64,000 nucleotides of DNA. Source: CAXQZM01 sp965229645 (GTDB lineage: Bacteria > Pseudomonadota > Alphaproteobacteria > UBA7985). Of the stretch, positions 1 to 8,550 are shown one piece after another. Location: positions 2,852,001 to 2,916,000 of the forward strand of contig OZ245893.1 in the NCBI GenBank assembly GCA_965229645.1. The letters are read 5' to 3'. The notes below the pieces were generated by a model. It had not been told where the DNA came from. It saw nothing but the letters and a program-made list of their open reading frames with translations, and ran no database searches. Both the position numbers and the translations under genes were made by a program. Each line of letters begins with the position of its first letter. Position 1 is the stretch's first letter.

Positions 1-205
1 CGCCGACGCTATTCGCGACACCCTGGTGCAACAGCAAGCGCAGATGATCGCGAACTTGGACCGCACGCGCGCCGTAAGCCAAGCCATGGGCATTACGGGC
101 ACGCCCGCCTTCTTCATTGAGGACCGCATGGTTCCCGGTGCCGTAAGCGGCGCCGAGCTCGCCCAAGTCGTCGCCGAAATCCGCGCCGAGCGCCAGGGTA
201 GCTGA
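1..205 (+). CDS. DsbA-family thioredoxin-like protein, C-terminal fragment
   Basis: Frame 2 is open from the window edge to the TGA at 203-205, giving 67 residues. The stretch GITGTPAFFIEDRMVPGAVS is the part of a DsbA/Com1-type thioredoxin fold that holds the cis-proline (TPAFFI) and the following strand, then a helix ending ELAQVVAEIRAER. The family carries out periplasmic thiol-disulfide exchange. The CXXC active site and any signal peptide lie outside the window, so oxidase and isomerase cannot be told apart. It ends 38 bp before ybaB on the same strand. The dnaX gene often found upstream of ybaB-recR is not adjacent here. Confidence 0.7.
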   Translation, partial: ADAIRDTLVQQQAQMIANLDRTRAVSQAMGITGTPAFFIEDRMVPGAVSGAELAQVVAEIRAERQGS

Positions 206-243
206 CTCTGGGGTTCACAGGCCAAGCGACGAAGGACCACGCC

Positions 244-561
244 ATGAAGAATGTGCAAGCCATGATGAAGCAGGCCCAGCGCATGCAGGCTAAAATGCAA
301 GAGGCCCAGGACAAGCTAAATGACCTGGAGGTCCAAGGCCAATCGGGCGGTGGATTAGTGACCGCGACCGCAACGGGCAAAGGCGCCCTCAAGGCGCTGA
401 CCATCGACCCGTCCCTCATCGACCCCGAAGACCCGCACATGCTGCAAGACCTGATTGTCGCCGCCGTCAACGAAGCACAGACCAAGGCGGAGGCAGAGGC
501 GGCCAAATCCATGCAGGCCGTTACGGGCGGGTTGAAGTTACCCGAGGGATTTGGGTTTTAG
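244..561 (+). CDS. ybaB: YbaB/EbfC nucleoid-associated protein
   Basis: A 105-residue protein of the usual length for the YbaB/EbfC family. It starts MKNVQAMMKQAQRMQAKMQE, the long N-terminal helix of the dimer, and continues with a glycine-rich LVTATATGKGALKALTIDP strand region. The family forms tweezer-like dimers that bind DNA in the nucleoid and is commonly linked to recR and RecF-pathway repair. The ATG at 244 follows an AAGGA-type ribosome site (gaaggacc, 231-238). recR lies downstream on the same strand, but about 200 bp of repeat R1 separates them, an unusual interruption of the common ybaB-recR pair. Confidence 0.95.
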   Translation: MKNVQAMMKQAQRMQAKMQEAQDKLNDLEVQGQSGGGLVTATATGKGALKALTIDPSLIDPEDPHMLQDLIVAAVNEAQTKAEAEAAKSMQAVTGGLKLPEGFGF

Positions 562-567
562 CCGGCC

Positions 568-769
568 TAATACCAGCGGCGATTGAAAATGACTCTTTTG
601 ATCGCTGGTACACAGGGCCGCGACTGCGGCCCCCGCAGCGGCCCCGAGAATAGCGCGAAAGCGCCTCGGGGTACAAGCGAAGGCCCCGTCGGAGGCGAAA
701 CGCGAAGCGTTTCTGCCGTGAGACACAAAACGGCCAAAAAAGTTTCAACTTTTTTGGCCGTTGGAATAA
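568..769 (+). repeat. Structured dispersed repeat R1 (about 200 bp, MITE-like)
   Basis: First of nine related copies. It opens with TAATACCAGCGGC and closes with GCCGTTGGAATAA, imperfect terminal inverted repeats of 13 bp. Hairpins in order: H1 TACCAGCG/CGCTGGTA; H2 GGGCCGC-GACT-GCGGCCC; H3 CCCCGAG/CTCGGGG enclosing GCGC-GAAA-GCGC; H4 GAAACGC-GAA-GCGTTTC; H5 a 15-bp perfect stem AACGGCCAAAAAAGT with its complement. The H5 loop is TTCA here and GTCA in most copies. It lies between ybaB and recR, starting 6 bp after the ybaB stop codon. Confidence 0.93.
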
Positions 770-790
770 GCCCTAACCTGTCGGGGAACC

Positions 791-1381
791 ATGATTTCCC
801 AAATCGATGAACTGATCAGCTTGCTGGCGCGTTTGCCAGGGATCGGCCCCCGCTCGGCCCGGCGCATGGCGCTCAATCTGTTGCAACGCAAAACCGACCT
901 CATGACCCCGCTGGCCCGCACTCTGGCGCGCGTGGCCGACGAAGTGCAGCCGTGCGGGGAGTGCGGCAACCTGGACGCCGCGCCCCTATGCCGCATCTGC
1001 CGCGACTTGGGCCGCGACCGCAGCTTGGTTTGCGTGGTCGAACAGGTTGCCGACGTGTGGGCGCTGGAGCGGGCCCGGACCTACAAGGGACTGTACCATG
1101 TCTTAGGCGGGCGCTTGTCGGCCTTGGACGGAATTACGCCCGAGGGGTTGCGCACGGCGCCCTTGCAACGGCGGATCGCGGGCGGGGAGGTTGTCGAGGT
1201 CATTTTGGCGCTGTCGGCGACGGTCGAGGGGCAATCAACCGCCCACTTTGTGCAGGATCTGTTGGCGCGCAGCCATGTGACGGTGACCAAGTTGGCCCAA
1301 GGCCTGCCCGTCGGCGGCGCGGTCGAGTACCTCGACGAAGGCACCCTCGCCACCGCCTTGCGAGGCCGAAGCAAGGTTTGA
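791..1381 (+). CDS. recR: Recombination mediator RecR
   Basis: 196 residues, the expected length for RecR. In order: an N-terminal helix-hairpin-helix (LARLPGIGPRSARRMAL), a four-cysteine zinc motif (CGECGNLDAAPLCRIC, residues about 56-71), and a TOPRIM domain starting VCVVEQVADVWALER and including the YHVLGGRLSALDGITPE segment. RecR forms a ring clamp with RecO that loads RecA onto SSB-coated single-stranded DNA in gap repair. The ATG at 791 fits the family N-terminus. Repeat R1 ends 21 bp upstream and R2 begins 31 bp downstream, so the gene is bracketed by two copies of the same element. Confidence 0.97.
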   Translation: MISQIDELISLLARLPGIGPRSARRMALNLLQRKTDLMTPLARTLARVADEVQPCGECGNLDAAPLCRICRDLGRDRSLVCVVEQVADVWALERARTYKGLYHVLGGRLSALDGITPEGLRTAPLQRRIAGGEVVEVILALSATVEGQSTAHFVQDLLARSHVTVTKLAQGLPVGGAVEYLDEGTLATALRGRSKV

Positions 1382-1412
1382 ACGTGGAGCATCAGAAGGG
1401 CCAAAGCTCTAA

Positions 1413-1613
1413 TGATACCAGCGGCGAATGAGAATGACTCTTATGTTCGCTGGTATAAGGGCCGCGACTGCGGCCCCCGTAGCGGCCCCGAGAATAGCGC
1501 GAAAGCGCCTCGGGGTATAAGCGAAGGCCCCGTCGGAGGCGAAACGCGAAGCGTTTCTGCCGTGAGACATAAAACGGCCAAAAAGGTGTCAACCTTTTTG
1601 GCCGTTGGCATGA
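1413..1613 (+). repeat. Structured dispersed repeat R2
   Basis: Full-length copy from TGATACCAGCGGC to GCCGTTGGCATGA. H1-H4 match the other copies. The last stem H5 carries a compensatory pair: the 5' arm reads AACGGCCAAAAAGGT and the 3' arm ACCTTTTTGGCCGTT, so the consensus A-T pair beside the loop is replaced by G-C with pairing kept. It sits between the convergent genes recR (+) and mmcB (-) and ends 1 bp before the mmcB stop codon. Confidence 0.93.
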
Positions 1614-1614
1614 T

Positions 1615-2061
1615 TCAGCTTTCCGCGGGTGTCAGGCCAGCGGCGCGCAAGGCCCCGAGCCGGGCGAATAGGAGCGTCAGGGCCTTGCGGCGCGTCGCGT
1701 GCAAAGGAGATTGGGAGGGCGCGCGCGCCTCGTGCCAGCCGTAGGCGTCGCATACCAGGAGCCCAACCTCGGCGGGAATCAGGTCCGTGGGGAAATCTTC
1801 GGGGACGGCAAAGCGGAAGGTATCGCAAAATTCCAGATAGTCTTGCCACTTGTGATCGACCTGGAAGTCCTCGCGGCTGGACTTGACTTCGATGCAGTGA
1901 AATTGGCCCGCCTTGTCGAGCGCCAATACGTCCGCGCGCCGGCCATTTTTCAGCCTGACTTCGGTCAGCGGTGCCCAATCCATATCGTGGCACAGGCGCA
2001 AAACGCCCTGGGTCACCGCCGCGGTGACCTCGGGGCGGGAACTAGGCGGCGAGTTGACCAC
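1615..2061 (-). CDS. mmcB: MmcB family DNA repair protein (PD-(D/E)XK nuclease-like)
   Basis: 148 residues. The core GRRADVLALDKAGQFHCIEV followed by KSSREDFQVDHKWQDY has the D-x(n)-E-V-K arrangement of the PD-(D/E)XK nuclease fold, as in the alphaproteobacterial MmcB family (known in Caulobacter as part of the SOS/mitomycin response). The start used is GTG at 2061, which lies inside the last codons of lysK and overlaps it by 20 bp, so the pair is probably translationally coupled. The 3' end abuts repeat R2. The family is recognised by motif and context; the biochemical activity is inferred. Confidence 0.8.
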   Translation of the reverse strand: MVNSPPSSRPEVTAAVTQGVLRLCHDMDWAPLTEVRLKNGRRADVLALDKAGQFHCIEVKSSREDFQVDHKWQDYLEFCDTFRFAVPEDFPTDLIPAEVGLLVCDAYGWHEARAPSQSPLHATRRKALTLLFARLGALRAAGLTPAES

Positions 2062-3643
2062 TCAAGCCCGCGTTGAGCAAAGCAATCGAGTTCTCTACCC
2101 CATAGAGCGCGATGAAGGAGCCAAACCTGGGTCCCTGGTCTTGGCCCAGCAGGACCTGATAGAGGGCCTGGAACCAAGCACGCAAGTTGCCCTCATAGCC
2201 TTGTTCCATGCCTGTGGCGTAGACAAGGGACTGGAGGGCTTCGCCCGACACATGCGGCGCGGCGGCCTCGAGTTTTGCGACCAGCGCGGCGAAGGCCTGG
2301 GATTCCTGGGCCGTCGGCGCCCGAAACGCCTTACGGGGCCGCACAAAGTCTCGATAGTAGGCCAAGGCACGCGCGACCAAGACGGCCAGAAACGGCTGCG
2401 TTTGCGCATTCGCTTGCGGGTCGTAGCGGGTGATGAAGCCCCACATCATGTCGGCGGTCTCGGCGTTGGCGACCGACGCCAAGTTCAGCAGCATGGAATA
2501 GGACAGGGCGCTGCTATGACCCGCAGGCGCGGTGCCCCCGTGAATATGGTAGGCAGGGTTTTCCGCCAGTTTGGCGGGGTCAGTTTCTTGCGCCCACTTG
2601 GCGACATGGCTCTGATACTCGTCGGTTGATTTGGGAATGACGTCAAAGAACAGGCGCTTGGCGGTCTTGGGTTTTTGGTACATGAACAAGGATAGGGATT
2701 CTGCGGGGCCGTAGCTGAGCCAATCCTCCATCGACAGGCCATTGCCTTTGGATTTGGAGATTTTTTGGCCGTCCCCGTCCAAAAACAGCTCGTAAGCCAA
2801 ACCGTCGGGCGCACGGCCGCCCAGAGTCTTGATCAGGCGGTCGCCAACTTTGGCGCTGTCGATCAAGTCCTTCCCGTACATCTCATAGTCAACGCCCAAG
2901 GCAAACTTGCGCATGGCCCAATCGGGCTTCCATTGCAGCTTGCAGTGACCGCCCGTCACTGGCACGTCGATTTTGCGGCCATCTTCGTCGGCAACGACCA
3001 AGCTTCCGTCCTGGGGCCGCACCTCCAGGGCTGGCGTTACCAGAATGCGGCCCGTCGTCGGGCTAATCGGCATGAAGGGGTTGTAGGTCGCCCTCCGTTC
3101 GGGCCCCAGGGTCGGCAGCATGATCGCCATGATGGCGTCGAAGTTGTGCAAGACCGCGCGCAGGGCCGCGTCAAAGGCCCCGCTGCGGTAGAGGTCCGAG
3201 GCGGATTTGAATTCGTAGTCGAAGCCGAACCGGTCCAAGAAGGCGCAGAGGCGGGCATTGTTGTGGGCCGCGTACGAGGCATGGGTGCCAAAGGGGTCTG
3301 GGATCGCCGACAGTGGCTTGCCGAGATGCGCAGCGAGGGTCTTTTGCCCGTCCTCGGGCAAGTTCGACGGCACCTTGCGCAGACCGTCCAGATCGTCCGA
3401 AATCGAAAACAACTTGGTCGGAATCTGCGGGCACAGCGCGCCGAAGGCCTGACGCACCATGGAGGTGCGCGCCACCTCCCCAAAGGTGCCGATATGGGGC
3501 AGGCCCGAAGGCCCGTAGCCCGTTTGGAACAAGACATAGCCCTTGTTCGGCACCGTATCGGCCACGCGAATTTTCAGCTTGCGCGCCTCCTCAAAGGGCC
3601 AGGCCTTGGCCTTGAGGGCGATGTCGGGCGGGATCGAGAGCAT
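2042..3643 (-). CDS. lysK: Lysine--tRNA ligase, class I
   Basis: Class I lysyl-tRNA synthetase of 533 residues. It charges tRNA-Lys in the cytoplasm using a Rossmann-fold catalytic domain. The HIGH-type motif is HIGT (in GPSGLPHIGTFGEVART) and the KMSKS-type motif is KISKSKGNG about 240 residues later. The C-terminal half is helical, as expected for the anticodon-binding region. I chose ATG at 3643 (MLSIPPDIALKAKAW); the reading frame extends 18 bp further up only to a TTG. Most bacteria use the class II enzyme LysS; class I is standard in Alphaproteobacteria. The adjacent mmcB overlaps its 3' end, and the DinG-like helicase starts divergently 23 bp away. Confidence 0.95.
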   Translation of the reverse strand: MLSIPPDIALKAKAWPFEEARKLKIRVADTVPNKGYVLFQTGYGPSGLPHIGTFGEVARTSMVRQAFGALCPQIPTKLFSISDDLDGLRKVPSNLPEDGQKTLAAHLGKPLSAIPDPFGTHASYAAHNNARLCAFLDRFGFDYEFKSASDLYRSGAFDAALRAVLHNFDAIMAIMLPTLGPERRATYNPFMPISPTTGRILVTPALEVRPQDGSLVVADEDGRKIDVPVTGGHCKLQWKPDWAMRKFALGVDYEMYGKDLIDSAKVGDRLIKTLGGRAPDGLAYELFLDGDGQKISKSKGNGLSMEDWLSYGPAESLSLFMYQKPKTAKRLFFDVIPKSTDEYQSHVAKWAQETDPAKLAENPAYHIHGGTAPAGHSSALSYSMLLNLASVANAETADMMWGFITRYDPQANAQTQPFLAVLVARALAYYRDFVRPRKAFRAPTAQESQAFAALVAKLEAAAPHVSGEALQSLVYATGMEQGYEGNLRAWFQALYQVLLGQDQGPRFGSFIALYGVENSIALLNAGLSGQLAA

Positions 3644-3666
3644 GGCAATCCCATAAACCAATTCTG

Positions 3667-6507
3667 ATGAAAGTTGACTCTTTGTTAGGAATTTTGTGTT
3701 TCAGCGCCGTGTTCGCCGCTCCCGTCCTCATCCCTGGCTACGCCAGCCACACCTGGCTTTCCAGCGACGGTGAGTTAGAAACCCTCGACGGGCGCGGGGT
3801 CGCCTTGCACGTGCGCGAGGCAAGGCCCCTGGTCTGCCACGGCCCCAGCGTCGCACGGCGCGTCCATTTGGACGGCGGGCCAGGCGCCTTCGCCGATGTT
3901 CTGAGCCTCTTCGCCTTTGTCCGCCCCGCGCGCTGGTGCGTGCCCACACCCGCAGGCCTCGCCCGTGCCACGGGCCTGCCCGTGCCAGTGGATAGGGCGG
4001 ATCAGGCCACAACCCTGCTGCACGTCACCCAGGCCTTGATCCGCGAATTGGCGGCCCAGCACGCCCCGAGGCAACGCCGCAAGCCCGACCCGACCCTCGA
4101 ACAGCTCTATTTGGCCCACACAGCAGACTGGCCCTTTGCCGAGGCGTGCCTTGAGGCCTTGGGCCGAGACTTGCAACGGGCGACGCCGCCGTCGTCCACG
4201 GCCTTGCAAGTTTGGCGCGGCCTCAGCAAGTGGGACGATGCCGCTCCGCCAGGGCGCCCTGGCAATGCCCCCGTGGACAGCGGGGAGGCCGAACGGGTCC
4301 TGGACACGGTCGTGCGCGAGGGCGGCGGGGACTATCGGCCCGAACAGCGGGCCTTCGCCAGCGGCGTCGTCGGCGCCTTCGCCCCCGCCCAAGACGTTGG
4401 CGCGCCCTCGCTCGTGTTGGCGGAGGCGGGCACCGGCGTCGGCAAAACCTTGGGGTACTTGGCCCCCGCCTTCGCGTGGAGGCAAAAGAACCAGGGCGCC
4501 ATTTGGCTTTCCACCTATACCCGCAATTTGCAGCGGCAGCTCGACCAGGAATTGAACAAACTTTACCCCAATCCAGCCCTGAAAGAACAGCGCGTGGTCG
4601 TCCGCAAGGGGCGCGAGAACTACTTATGTTTTTTGAATATGGAGGCGGCGGTCAAGACCGCCCCCCTTGGCGCGACGCACACGACCTTGGGGCTGATCTT
4701 GATGGCGCGCTGGGCCGCCGTAACCCGCGCGGGGGAGTTGGTGGGCGGCGACTGCCCTGGATGGCTGCGGGAACTAGTCGGCCTAACCCTCTGGCAAAAT
4801 TTGGCCGTACGGCGCGGGGAATGCTGGCACGGAGCCTGCCCGCACTACGGTACCTGCTTTGCCGAAAAGATGGCGCGCAAAGCCCCCCATGCCGAGGTGG
4901 TGGTGGCCAACCACGCCTTCGTTATGACCCAAACCTTGGCCAACCCAAATCTCGGGGCCGAAGCGCAACCCACGCACTTCGTGTTTGATGAGGGGCACCA
5001 TCTGTTCGATGCCGCCGATGCTGCTTTTACCGCGCGCCTATCGGGGGTCGAAACCTGGGACCTGCGCCGCTGGATTCAGGGCTCAGAGCAGGCAAGCTTG
5101 CCGGGGTTTGCTGGGCGGGCGCGGGGCCTGCGCAAACGGCTCGAGGATTTGGTCGATCAAGACTCAGCCCTCAACGAGGCCTTGCACGCGCTGGAACGGG
5201 CGGCGGCGGTCCTGCCCGCGCAAGGATGGTACGAACGCCTCAAAGCTGGAGCGCCCAAGGGCCCTGTCGAAGCATTCCTGGCTGCGGTCGCGCACCAGGT
5301 CTATGCCCATACCCCCGCGGCGAGCCAAAGCTCCGCCTACTCCATCGAAATCGAGGTGCGACCCGCGCGCCCAGCCGTGATCGACACGGCCCGAGACTTG
5401 AGCGAGGCGATCCAAAAGCTGCTAAGGCCCCTCAAAGCGTTGGAGGCGCTGATCCAGTCACGACTTGAGGAAACCGAAGAGAATGGCGTTGCGGCGGATA
5501 CGCGTGCAGCCGACGAAGACGAGCCCCTGGGCGCCGATCAGCGCCGCCGTCTCGGCGGCATCGCCAATTCCCTCACCCAGCGAGCCGTGGACCCTCTGCG
5601 GTTTTTCCTATCCATGCTGACGTCCCTCGACGCGCAGACCCCTGAGGGGTTCGTCGATTGGTTTGAGATCAGCCGCAAGGACGGTCAGGATGTCGATGTG
5701 GCCTTCGTGCGCAAGTACATCGACCCTACGGCACCGTTCATGGCCCTACTCGCGCAGCAGGCCCAGGGTGCCCTCATAACCTCGGCAACTTTGACCGATC
5801 AAACGGGCCTTGCAGAGGTGGATTGGGACGCCGCCGAAACGCAAACGGGCGCGCGCCACCTGCCCGCCGCACCCCTGCGCGTGTCCTTGGCCAGCCCCTA
5901 CGACTACGCTGAGCAAACGCAGATTTTCGTCGTGAACGACCTGGACCGTGACAAACCTGGCCACGCGGCAAGCGCCATGGCCAAGCTGTTTCAGGCCGCG
6001 GGCGGTGGTAGCCTTGGCCTCTTCACCTCCATCACCCGATTGCAGGCCGCCTATCAAGCCATAGCTCCGAAACTGGAGGCAGCAGACCTACTCCTCCTCG
6101 CCCAGCATGTCGATCGCATGGACGTCACGACCCTGATCGATATTTTCCGCGCCGAAACCCATACGTGCCTGCTGGGAACCGATGCCTTGCGCGACGGCGT
6201 CGATGTGCCTGGGGCGGCGCTGCGTTTGCTGGTGTTCGACCGCGTGCCCTGGCCGCGCCCAACCCTAGCGCATCGGGCACGCCGGGGGCATTTTGGCCCG
6301 CGGATTTACGACGACCGCCTGACCCGTCTGCGCCTACGCCAAGCCTTTGGTCGCCTGGTGCGCACACGATCCGACCAGGGCGCCTTCGTCATGCTCGATG
6401 CGCGTCTCCCATCGCGGTTAGAAGGGGCCTTTCCCGACGGCGTTGTGGTCCAACGCTTGCCGCTGAAAGAAACCCTCGCGGCGCTGCGCAAGTTTTACGA
6501 AATATGA
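3667..6507 (+). CDS. DinG/Rad3-type ATP-dependent DNA helicase
   Basis: 946 residues, superfamily 2 XPD/DinG type. Walker A is AEAGTGVGKTLGYLAP (residues about 253-268). The Walker B/DEAH box reads FVFDEGHH. Four cysteines between motifs I and II (CFLN, CPGW, CWHGACPHYGTC) match the iron-sulfur cluster region of the family. Motif VI is LRLRQAFGRLVRTRSDQGAF near the end. Such enzymes unwind DNA 5'-3', clear R-loops or assist repair. The N-terminal 200 residues are the alphaproteobacterial exonuclease-like extension (PLVCHGPSVARRV). The start is uncertain: ATG at 3667 is used, but a GTG at 3709 would remove an odd hydrophobic leader. lysK is divergent. Confidence 0.88.
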   Translation: MKVDSLLGILCFSAVFAAPVLIPGYASHTWLSSDGELETLDGRGVALHVREARPLVCHGPSVARRVHLDGGPGAFADVLSLFAFVRPARWCVPTPAGLARATGLPVPVDRADQATTLLHVTQALIRELAAQHAPRQRRKPDPTLEQLYLAHTADWPFAEACLEALGRDLQRATPPSSTALQVWRGLSKWDDAAPPGRPGNAPVDSGEAERVLDTVVREGGGDYRPEQRAFASGVVGAFAPAQDVGAPSLVLAEAGTGVGKTLGYLAPAFAWRQKNQGAIWLSTYTRNLQRQLDQELNKLYPNPALKEQRVVVRKGRENYLCFLNMEAAVKTAPLGATHTTLGLILMARWAAVTRAGELVGGDCPGWLRELVGLTLWQNLAVRRGECWHGACPHYGTCFAEKMARKAPHAEVVVANHAFVMTQTLANPNLGAEAQPTHFVFDEGHHLFDAADAAFTARLSGVETWDLRRWIQGSEQASLPGFAGRARGLRKRLEDLVDQDSALNEALHALERAAAVLPAQGWYERLKAGAPKGPVEAFLAAVAHQVYAHTPAASQSSAYSIEIEVRPARPAVIDTARDLSEAIQKLLRPLKALEALIQSRLEETEENGVAADTRAADEDEPLGADQRRRLGGIANSLTQRAVDPLRFFLSMLTSLDAQTPEGFVDWFEISRKDGQDVDVAFVRKYIDPTAPFMALLAQQAQGALITSATLTDQTGLAEVDWDAAETQTGARHLPAAPLRVSLASPYDYAEQTQIFVVNDLDRDKPGHAASAMAKLFQAAGGGSLGLFTSITRLQAAYQAIAPKLEAADLLLLAQHVDRMDVTTLIDIFRAETHTCLLGTDALRDGVDVPGAALRLLVFDRVPWPRPTLAHRARRGHFGPRIYDDRLTRLRLRQAFGRLVRTRSDQGAFVMLDARLPSRLEGAFPDGVVVQRLPLKETLAALRKFYEI

Positions 6508-6603
6508 GGCGGGCAAAGCTCCGCGCGTCCCAAGGCACAGGGGCGCCAAACTGCTTGGAATTTGCCCGCTCGGGGCCTATAGGGGCGCTTGCTTGAATCG
6601 AAG

Positions 6604-6620
6604 AAAGGACCCAAGCCATA
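6604..6620 (+). promoter_or_regulatory. infC: Ribosome-binding site and non-AUG (ATA) start of infC
   Basis: AAAGGA at 6604-6609 is followed, after 8 bases, by an ATA codon at 6618-6620. The ATA opens the conserved IF3 N-terminus. The first ATG in frame (ATGGATACC, about 6738) would delete the conserved start of the N-terminal domain. Rare AUU/AUC/AUA starts are a known autoregulatory feature of infC, because IF3 rejects non-canonical initiation codons. Confidence 0.85.
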
Positions 6621-7166
6621 GCCAGAGTAAGCCGTTTTGACCGTCGTCCCCCCGTTAAGGATGGCCCACGGTCCAACAGAGACATCACCGCCCGCCAGGT
6701 GCGCTTGATCGACCAACGCGGGGACAACCATGGGGTGATGGATACCCGCGCAGCCCTGGACCTCGCCACCAACGTGGGCCTTGATTTGGTCGAAATTTCG
6801 TCGGACGGAACCACGCCCGTGGTCAAGATCATGGATTTGGGCCGCTACAAGTACGAAAAGCAGAAGAAAGCGGCGGAAGCGAAGAAGCGGCAAAAGATCG
6901 TCGAAACCAAAGAGGTCAAGCTGCGCCCCAACATCGACACGCACGACTACGACACCAAAATGCGCAGCGCCAACAAGTTCCTGGGCAACGGCGACAAGGT
7001 CAAGTTCACCATGCGCTTTCGTGGCCGGGAAATGGCGCACCAAAACTTGGGCCTCGACGTGCTCAAGCGCATTCAGGACGATTTGGGCGACGCCATTCGG
7101 ATCGATTCCGAACCCAAGCTGGACGGCCGCCAAATGATGATGGTTGTGTCCCCCAAGCAGCACTAA
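6618..7166 (+). CDS. infC: Translation initiation factor IF-3
   Basis: 182 residues when started at the ATA codon. The N-terminal domain contains KDGPRSNRDITARQVRLIDQ, a linker rich in lysine (YKYEKQKKAAEAKKRQK), and the C-terminal domain KEVKLRPNIDTHDYDTK through KLDGRQMMMVV. IF3 binds the 30S subunit, prevents premature 50S joining and checks the start codon. Using ATA would let IF3 limit its own translation, as known for enterobacterial infC. Unusually, rpmI and rplT do not follow; an AT-rich amidase gene begins 38 bp later, and thrS is not upstream. Confidence 0.96.
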   Translation: MARVSRFDRRPPVKDGPRSNRDITARQVRLIDQRGDNHGVMDTRAALDLATNVGLDLVEISSDGTTPVVKIMDLGRYKYEKQKKAAEAKKRQKIVETKEVKLRPNIDTHDYDTKMRSANKFLGNGDKVKFTMRFRGREMAHQNLGLDVLKRIQDDLGDAIRIDSEPKLDGRQMMMVVSPKQH

Positions 7167-7204
7167 ATGTAGTATAGTTGAATTATCATAATAGGAGTAT
7201 CACC

Positions 7205-7753
7205 ATGATAAGAAATATTCGCGCCGGACAAATAAGTGAGGGTTGTGTTGTCCCAAAATGGATGAAATTTGCCCTCAACGAGCAAGGAGTCGAAGAAAAG
7301 TATGGCCCAAAAGCCAATCCTCGTATCCTTGATTACTTTGAGGCAGCAAAATTCTGGGGCAAAGACGATTCTGGCGCAAAGAATGCTTGGTGCGCATGTT
7401 TTGTGGCTTGGGTAATGGTTCAGGCGAACTATGGCATAGCAAAAGACGCTTTTCGCGCTAAAGAATGGAAAAATCGCTGGGAAGAAGGCAAACAAATTGA
7501 CGAACCAATCTATGGTGCTATCGCCGTCAAATCCCGTCAGGGCGGCGGCCATGTTGGGTTTGTTATGGGTTATATTCCTGGAAGAGAAGATTTGTTGGCT
7601 ATTTTGGGAGGTAATCAAAAGGACCAAGTGAACGTTACAGCTTTCCCGAAGAGTGTTTTCGAAGCCTATATGGTACCTAAATCATACGATACGAGAAATT
7701 GCAAAGCACTTCCTTACGTTGATGAATACGAAGATCCATCGAGTTTGACCTAG
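7205..7753 (+). CDS. TIGR02594/CHAP-type cell-wall amidase-like protein
   Basis: 182 residues from ATG at 7205, which has a good ribosome site (TAGGAG at 7192-7197). The order of motifs is that of an NlpC/P60-CHAP cysteine peptidase: catalytic Cys in NAWCACFVAWVM (about residue 61), then His in GGHVGFVMGYI (about residue 115), then LAILGGNQKDQVNV. Proteins of this type (TIGR02594) cleave peptidoglycan peptides and often come from phage or secreted effectors. No signal peptide or membrane segment is visible. The gene is clearly more AT-rich than its surroundings and splits infC from any ribosomal-protein partners, so recent transfer is likely. No phage structural genes are nearby. Confidence 0.75.
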   Translation: MIRNIRAGQISEGCVVPKWMKFALNEQGVEEKYGPKANPRILDYFEAAKFWGKDDSGAKNAWCACFVAWVMVQANYGIAKDAFRAKEWKNRWEEGKQIDEPIYGAIAVKSRQGGGHVGFVMGYIPGREDLLAILGGNQKDQVNVTAFPKSVFEAYMVPKSYDTRNCKALPYVDEYEDPSSLT

Positions 7754-7944
7754 ATTAGATGAATATTTGCCAATAAGAACCATGATACAAGTAGGCGTAA
7801 AGTTGGGTTTTTCAAGAATCTTCGTACTTAATTTGAAACTTCTAAGTATCTTTATCTCAATCTTTCATAGTGTTTGACTAAATTTTCACACGCTCAAGTT
7901 GTGTCAACTAGCGACATGAATTTTATAGTTTGGTGCCCTACGGA

Positions 7945-8547
7945 ATGTTTTACGACGCGCAAAAAAACCAACACGGTCTGAGCTTTGATCCCTTTAAGGC
8001 CCTGGTTTCCCCGCGCCCCATTGCCTGGATTTCGACGTTGGGAACGAACGGGGTGGCCAACCTGGCGCCCTATTCGGCTTACAATATGGTCTCCACGCGC
8101 CCGCACATGGTCATGTTTTCGGGCGCCATGTCGCAGCATTCGACCAAGCACGCGATCGAAACGGGCGAGTTCGTCGTCAATGTCGTGCCCAAGGCGCTGA
8201 TGGCGGAGATGAACCTGACCTCCACCCCCATCGACGAGGGGGAAAGCGAGTTCGAGCTCGCGGGCTTGCAGCAAGCCCCGTCGCAGATGGTCAAACCGCC
8301 CCGCGTCGCCGCCAGCCCCGTAGCGCTGGAATGCACCTTTCACAGCGCTACGACTCTCCCCGCGCCCGTAGGTGAGGGCCGCGCCTCGGTTGTTGTGTTC
8401 GGTCTCGTAGTGGGGATTCATATCGACGACGCCTTGATCACGGAGACGGGGCGCGTCGATATAACAAAGATCGCCCCTTTGGCGCGCGCTGGCTACTACG
8501 ACTATGGTGTCTTTGATTGGTCAATCGAACTTAAGCGGCCCTATTGA
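7945..8547 (+). CDS. Flavin reductase-like protein, FMN-binding split barrel
   Basis: 200 residues from ATG at 7945 (MFYDAQKNQHGLSFDPFKAL). Upstream TTG and GTG codons in frame lack a ribosome site and do not match the family start. The sequence SPRPIAWISTLGTNGVANLA then PYSAYNMVSTRP is the FMN-binding split-barrel signature of the DIM6/NTAB family, with FVVNVVPKALMAEMN and ALECTFHS further on. These proteins use FMN, often as NAD(P)H:flavin reductases that supply a monooxygenase. The last codons are next to a small membrane-protein gene, starting 3 bp later. Substrate unknown. Confidence 0.85.
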   Translation: MFYDAQKNQHGLSFDPFKALVSPRPIAWISTLGTNGVANLAPYSAYNMVSTRPHMVMFSGAMSQHSTKHAIETGEFVVNVVPKALMAEMNLTSTPIDEGESEFELAGLQQAPSQMVKPPRVAASPVALECTFHSATTLPAPVGEGRASVVVFGLVVGIHIDDALITETGRVDITKIAPLARAGYYDYGVFDWSIELKRPY

Positions 8548-8550
8548 CCC

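Noticed and set aside
720..769. Hairpin H5 of the repeats as a classical Rho-independent terminator.
   Set aside because: The T run lies inside the stem and is followed by GGCCGTT, so there is no free U tract after the stem. Termination is possible but not shown by sequence.
583..810. Recurrent plus-strand frames through the repeats (for example RDCGPRSGPENSAKAPRG) present in R1, R2, R8 and R9.
   Set aside because: They arise because the repeat has few stop codons. There is no ribosome site, and starts and ends differ from copy to copy.
7205..7753. Prophage, on the strength of the endolysin-like CHAP gene.
   Set aside because: No integrase, structural, lysis or regulatory phage genes are adjacent; a single transferred gene is the simpler reading.
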